A stretch of 7,373 bases of DNA, from contig JAEXEM010000403.1 of assembly GCA_023401045.1 (NCBI GenBank), forward strand, positions 1-7,373, in the 5' to 3' direction. The position numbers were made by a program, and so were the translations under genes. Positions 5,653-7,373 of the stretch are shown piece by piece. The notes under the pieces were generated by a model. It was given only the letters and a program-made list of their open reading frames with translations. It did not search any database and was not told the DNA's origin. The number at the start of each line of letters is the position of its first letter. The stretch's first letter is position 1. Origin of the DNA: Actinomycetes bacterium. Lineage in GTDB: Bacteria > Actinomycetota > Actinomycetes > Actinomycetales > Cellulomonadaceae.

Positions 5653-5720
5653 CACCGCCCGCCCCCGCCACACCAGCCCCACCCGGCCACGGCCGGACCG
5701 AGTCACCACCGGAGTGCGTC
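5653..5720 (+). promoter_or_regulatory. Short intergenic segment with a small hairpin and GH127 ribosome-binding site
   Basis: The 68-base gap holds a perfect palindrome-like repeat, CCGGCC-AC-GGCCGG (5683-5696), that would fold as a 5-bp stem with a CACG loop. It also holds GGAG at 5711-5714, six bases before the GH127 ATG. No promoter elements are visible, so the hydrolase is most likely read from the operon promoter. The hairpin has no U-tract and is too short to be called a terminator. Confidence 0.35.
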
Positions 5721-7373
5721 ATGCCCTCGTCCGACACCCTCGACCCGCGCGTCGGTCCCCACGACCACGGTCGGCCGGTCGCCCCCTCCCGTGCCCTGTG
5801 GCACCCGCTCGGCCTCGACGAGGTGACGATCACCGGCGGCTTCTGGGGCGACCTCCAGCGGCTCAACGCGACGACGATGATCGACCACGTCGAGGGCTGG
5901 CTCGAGCGGCTCGGCTGGATCGGCAACTTCGACGCCGCCGTCGAGGGCCGCCTGCCGCTCGACCGCAAGGGCCGGGAGTTCTCCGACTCCGAGACGTACA
6001 AGCTGCTCGAGGCGATGGCGTGGGAGGTGGGGCGCACCGGCGACGCCGACCTCGACCGGCGGCTGCGGGCGCTGACGGCACGCGTCGCGGCCGCGCAGGA
6101 GCCCGACGGCTACATCTCGACGATGTTCGGCCGGCCCGGGCAGCGTCCGCGCTGGTCGGACCTCGAGTGGGGGCACGAGCTCTACTGCATCGGCCACCTC
6201 GTGCAGGCCGGCGTCGCCCGCGCCCGGACCCACGGCGACGACGAGCTCGTCCGGGTCGCGATGCGCGCCGCCGACCTCGTGTGCCGCGAGTTCGGTGCGG
6301 ACGGCCCGCAGCAGGGCGTGTGCGGGCACCCGGAGATCGAGGTCGCGCTCGTCGAGCTGTACCGCGTCACCGGTGAGCGCCGCTACCTCGACCAGGCACG
6401 GCTCTTCGTCGAGCGCCGCGGGCACGGCGTGCTCGGCGAGATCGACTTCGGCCCCGCCTACTTCCAGGACGACGTGCCGGTCCGTGAGGCGACCGTCCTC
6501 GCCGGGCACTCGGTGCGCGCGCTGTACCTCGCCTCCGCGGCGGCCGACCTCGCCGTGGAGGACGGCGACGACGAGCTGCTCGCCGCCGTGACGACCCAGG
6601 TGCTCACGACGCTCGCGCGTCGCACCTACCTCACCGGCGGGATGGGGGCCCACCACGAGGGCGAGTCGTTCGGGGCGGACTTCGAGCTGCCGCCGGACCG
6701 CGCCTACGCCGAGACGTGCGCCGGCATCGCGTCGGTCATGACGAACCACCGCCTCCTGCTCCAGAGCGGCGACCCGCGCCACGCGGACGCCGTCGAGCGG
6801 GCGCTCTACAACGTCGTCGCGACGTCGCCGGCGCAGGACGGTCGCGCGTTCTACTACACGAACACGCTGCACCAGCGCACCCCCGGCCGCGAGGTCGCGG
6901 CCGACGAGGTGAGCCCGCGCGCGGCGTCGAGCCTGCGGGCACCGTTCTTCGCGGTCTCGTGCTGCCCGACCAACGTCACGCGCACCGTCGCGTCGCTCGC
7001 GAGCTACCTGGCGACGGTCGACGAGGGCGGTCTCCAGCTCCACCAGTACGCACCGTCCGTCGTCCGCACGCAGGTCGGCGGCGAGCCGCTCGTCCTCGAG
7101 GTGGCGACGGGCTACCCGCACGACGGGCGGGTCGTCGTCCGGGCGGTCGCGGCGCCCACCTCGTGGTCGCTCACGCTGCGGGTGCCGTCCTGGGCCGAGG
7201 GTGCGCGGACCACGCTCGCGGACGGGTCGACGGTCGGCGCCTCCCCCGGCTACCTGACGGTCGCCGGTCCGGCGGCGGGCGGGACGGTCGTCCTCGACCT
7301 GCCGGTGCGGGCGCGCTGGACGTGGGCCGACCCGCGCGTCGACGCCGTGCGCGGCCAGGTCGCGGTCGAGCGC
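5721..7373 (+). CDS. GH127-type beta-L-arabinofuranosidase (3' end outside the window)
   Basis: The visible 551 residues belong to the GH127/DUF1680 family, whose reference enzyme, Bifidobacterium longum HypBA1 (658 residues), removes L-arabinofuranose from beta-1,2-linked arabinobiose. The family's unusual zinc-thiolate active site is complete. Glu331 and Cys333 (AYAETCAGI) and the Cys414-Cys415 pair (SCCPTN) match the four zinc ligands Glu338, Cys340, Cys417 and Cys418, with Cys414 as nucleophile. Glu315 (HHEGESF) matches acid/base Glu322, 16 residues before the zinc Glu in both. His152 (WGHELYC), His203 (CGHPEIE) and His263 (AGHSVRA) fit the conserved active-site histidines. An (alpha/alpha)6-barrel domain would span about 35-425, followed by a beta-sandwich region that is cut off; roughly 90-110 residues are missing. 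There is no signal peptide, so it should act in the cytoplasm on imported sugar. GGAG lies six bases before the ATG. GH146 or other DUF1680 specificities remain possible. Confidence 0.92.
   Translation, partial: MPSSDTLDPRVGPHDHGRPVAPSRALWHPLGLDEVTITGGFWGDLQRLNATTMIDHVEGWLERLGWIGNFDAAVEGRLPLDRKGREFSDSETYKLLEAMAWEVGRTGDADLDRRLRALTARVAAAQEPDGYISTMFGRPGQRPRWSDLEWGHELYCIGHLVQAGVARARTHGDDELVRVAMRAADLVCREFGADGPQQGVCGHPEIEVALVELYRVTGERRYLDQARLFVERRGHGVLGEIDFGPAYFQDDVPVREATVLAGHSVRALYLASAAADLAVEDGDDELLAAVTTQVLTTLARRTYLTGGMGAHHEGESFGADFELPPDRAYAETCAGIASVMTNHRLLLQSGDPRHADAVERALYNVVATSPAQDGRAFYYTNTLHQRTPGREVAADEVSPRAASSLRAPFFAVSCCPTNVTRTVASLASYLATVDEGGLQLHQYAPSVVRTQVGGEPLVLEVATGYPHDGRVVVRAVAAPTSWSLTLRVPSWAEGARTTLADGSTVGASPGYLTVAGPAAGGTVVLDLPVRARWTWADPRVDAVRGQVAVER

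Noticed and set aside
5703..7121. Long minus-strand open frame opposite the GH127 gene
   Set aside because: The plus strand encodes an intact GH127 active site. The antisense product is Arg/Val/Glu-rich with no domain, as expected from antisense reading of GC-biased codons.
1..7373. CRISPR arrays, tRNA or rRNA genes, insertion sequences, phage genes or defence systems
   Set aside because: No regularly spaced repeats, tRNA-like folds, transposase or integrase motifs or defence domains were seen by eye on either strand.

Overview
The window is uniformly GC-rich, with strong G/C preference at third codon positions and good Shine-Dalgarno sequences in front of most genes. The protein types (lipoprotein sugar-binding protein, MalF/MalG-type permeases with no ATPase beside them, LacI regulator, cytoplasmic glycosidase) are typical of a plant-polysaccharide-degrading Actinomycetota. 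A micrococcalean such as a Cellulomonas or Promicromonospora relative is a guess. The genus cannot be fixed from this sequence.

Layout. Bases 1-38 are the last codons of an unidentified plus-strand gene. Bases 39-104 form a short convergent gap with two GC-rich stem-loops. On the minus strand lie rlmC (105-1229), a 23S rRNA m5U methyltransferase, and 23 bases upstream of it a LacI-family repressor gene (1253-2266). A divergent control region (2267-2540) separates the repressor from a plus-strand operon. That operon encodes a lipoprotein sugar-binding protein (2541-3845), two ABC sugar permeases (3896-4837 and 4834-5652, sharing ATGA) and a GH127-type beta-L-arabinofuranosidase (5721 to beyond 7373, truncated by the window edge).

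How it works together (inference from family knowledge). The binding protein captures an arabinose-containing oligosaccharide outside the cell and the two permeases import it. Power probably comes from a shared MsiK-like ATPase encoded elsewhere, since none is present here. The signal-less GH127 enzyme then removes L-arabinofuranose in the cytoplasm. The divergent LacI-type protein most likely represses the operon until an arabino-sugar is present. A readable promoter (TTGACC, 18 bases, TGC-TAGCGT) is followed at its expected start point by the inverted repeat CCGAAA-CGGT-TTTCGG, a good candidate operator.

The most striking unannotated structure is at the binding-protein/permease junction (3856-3946). 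A perfect 14-bp inverted repeat places the first permease's ribosome-binding site and start codon in a 42-base loop. Inside that loop a second hairpin covers the Shine-Dalgarno sequence. The 3' arm of the 14-bp stem can instead pair with a downstream sequence as an 11-bp hairpin. This competing-stem layout looks like a device for making less permease than binding protein, or for switching permease translation. It is a prediction from base complementarity only.
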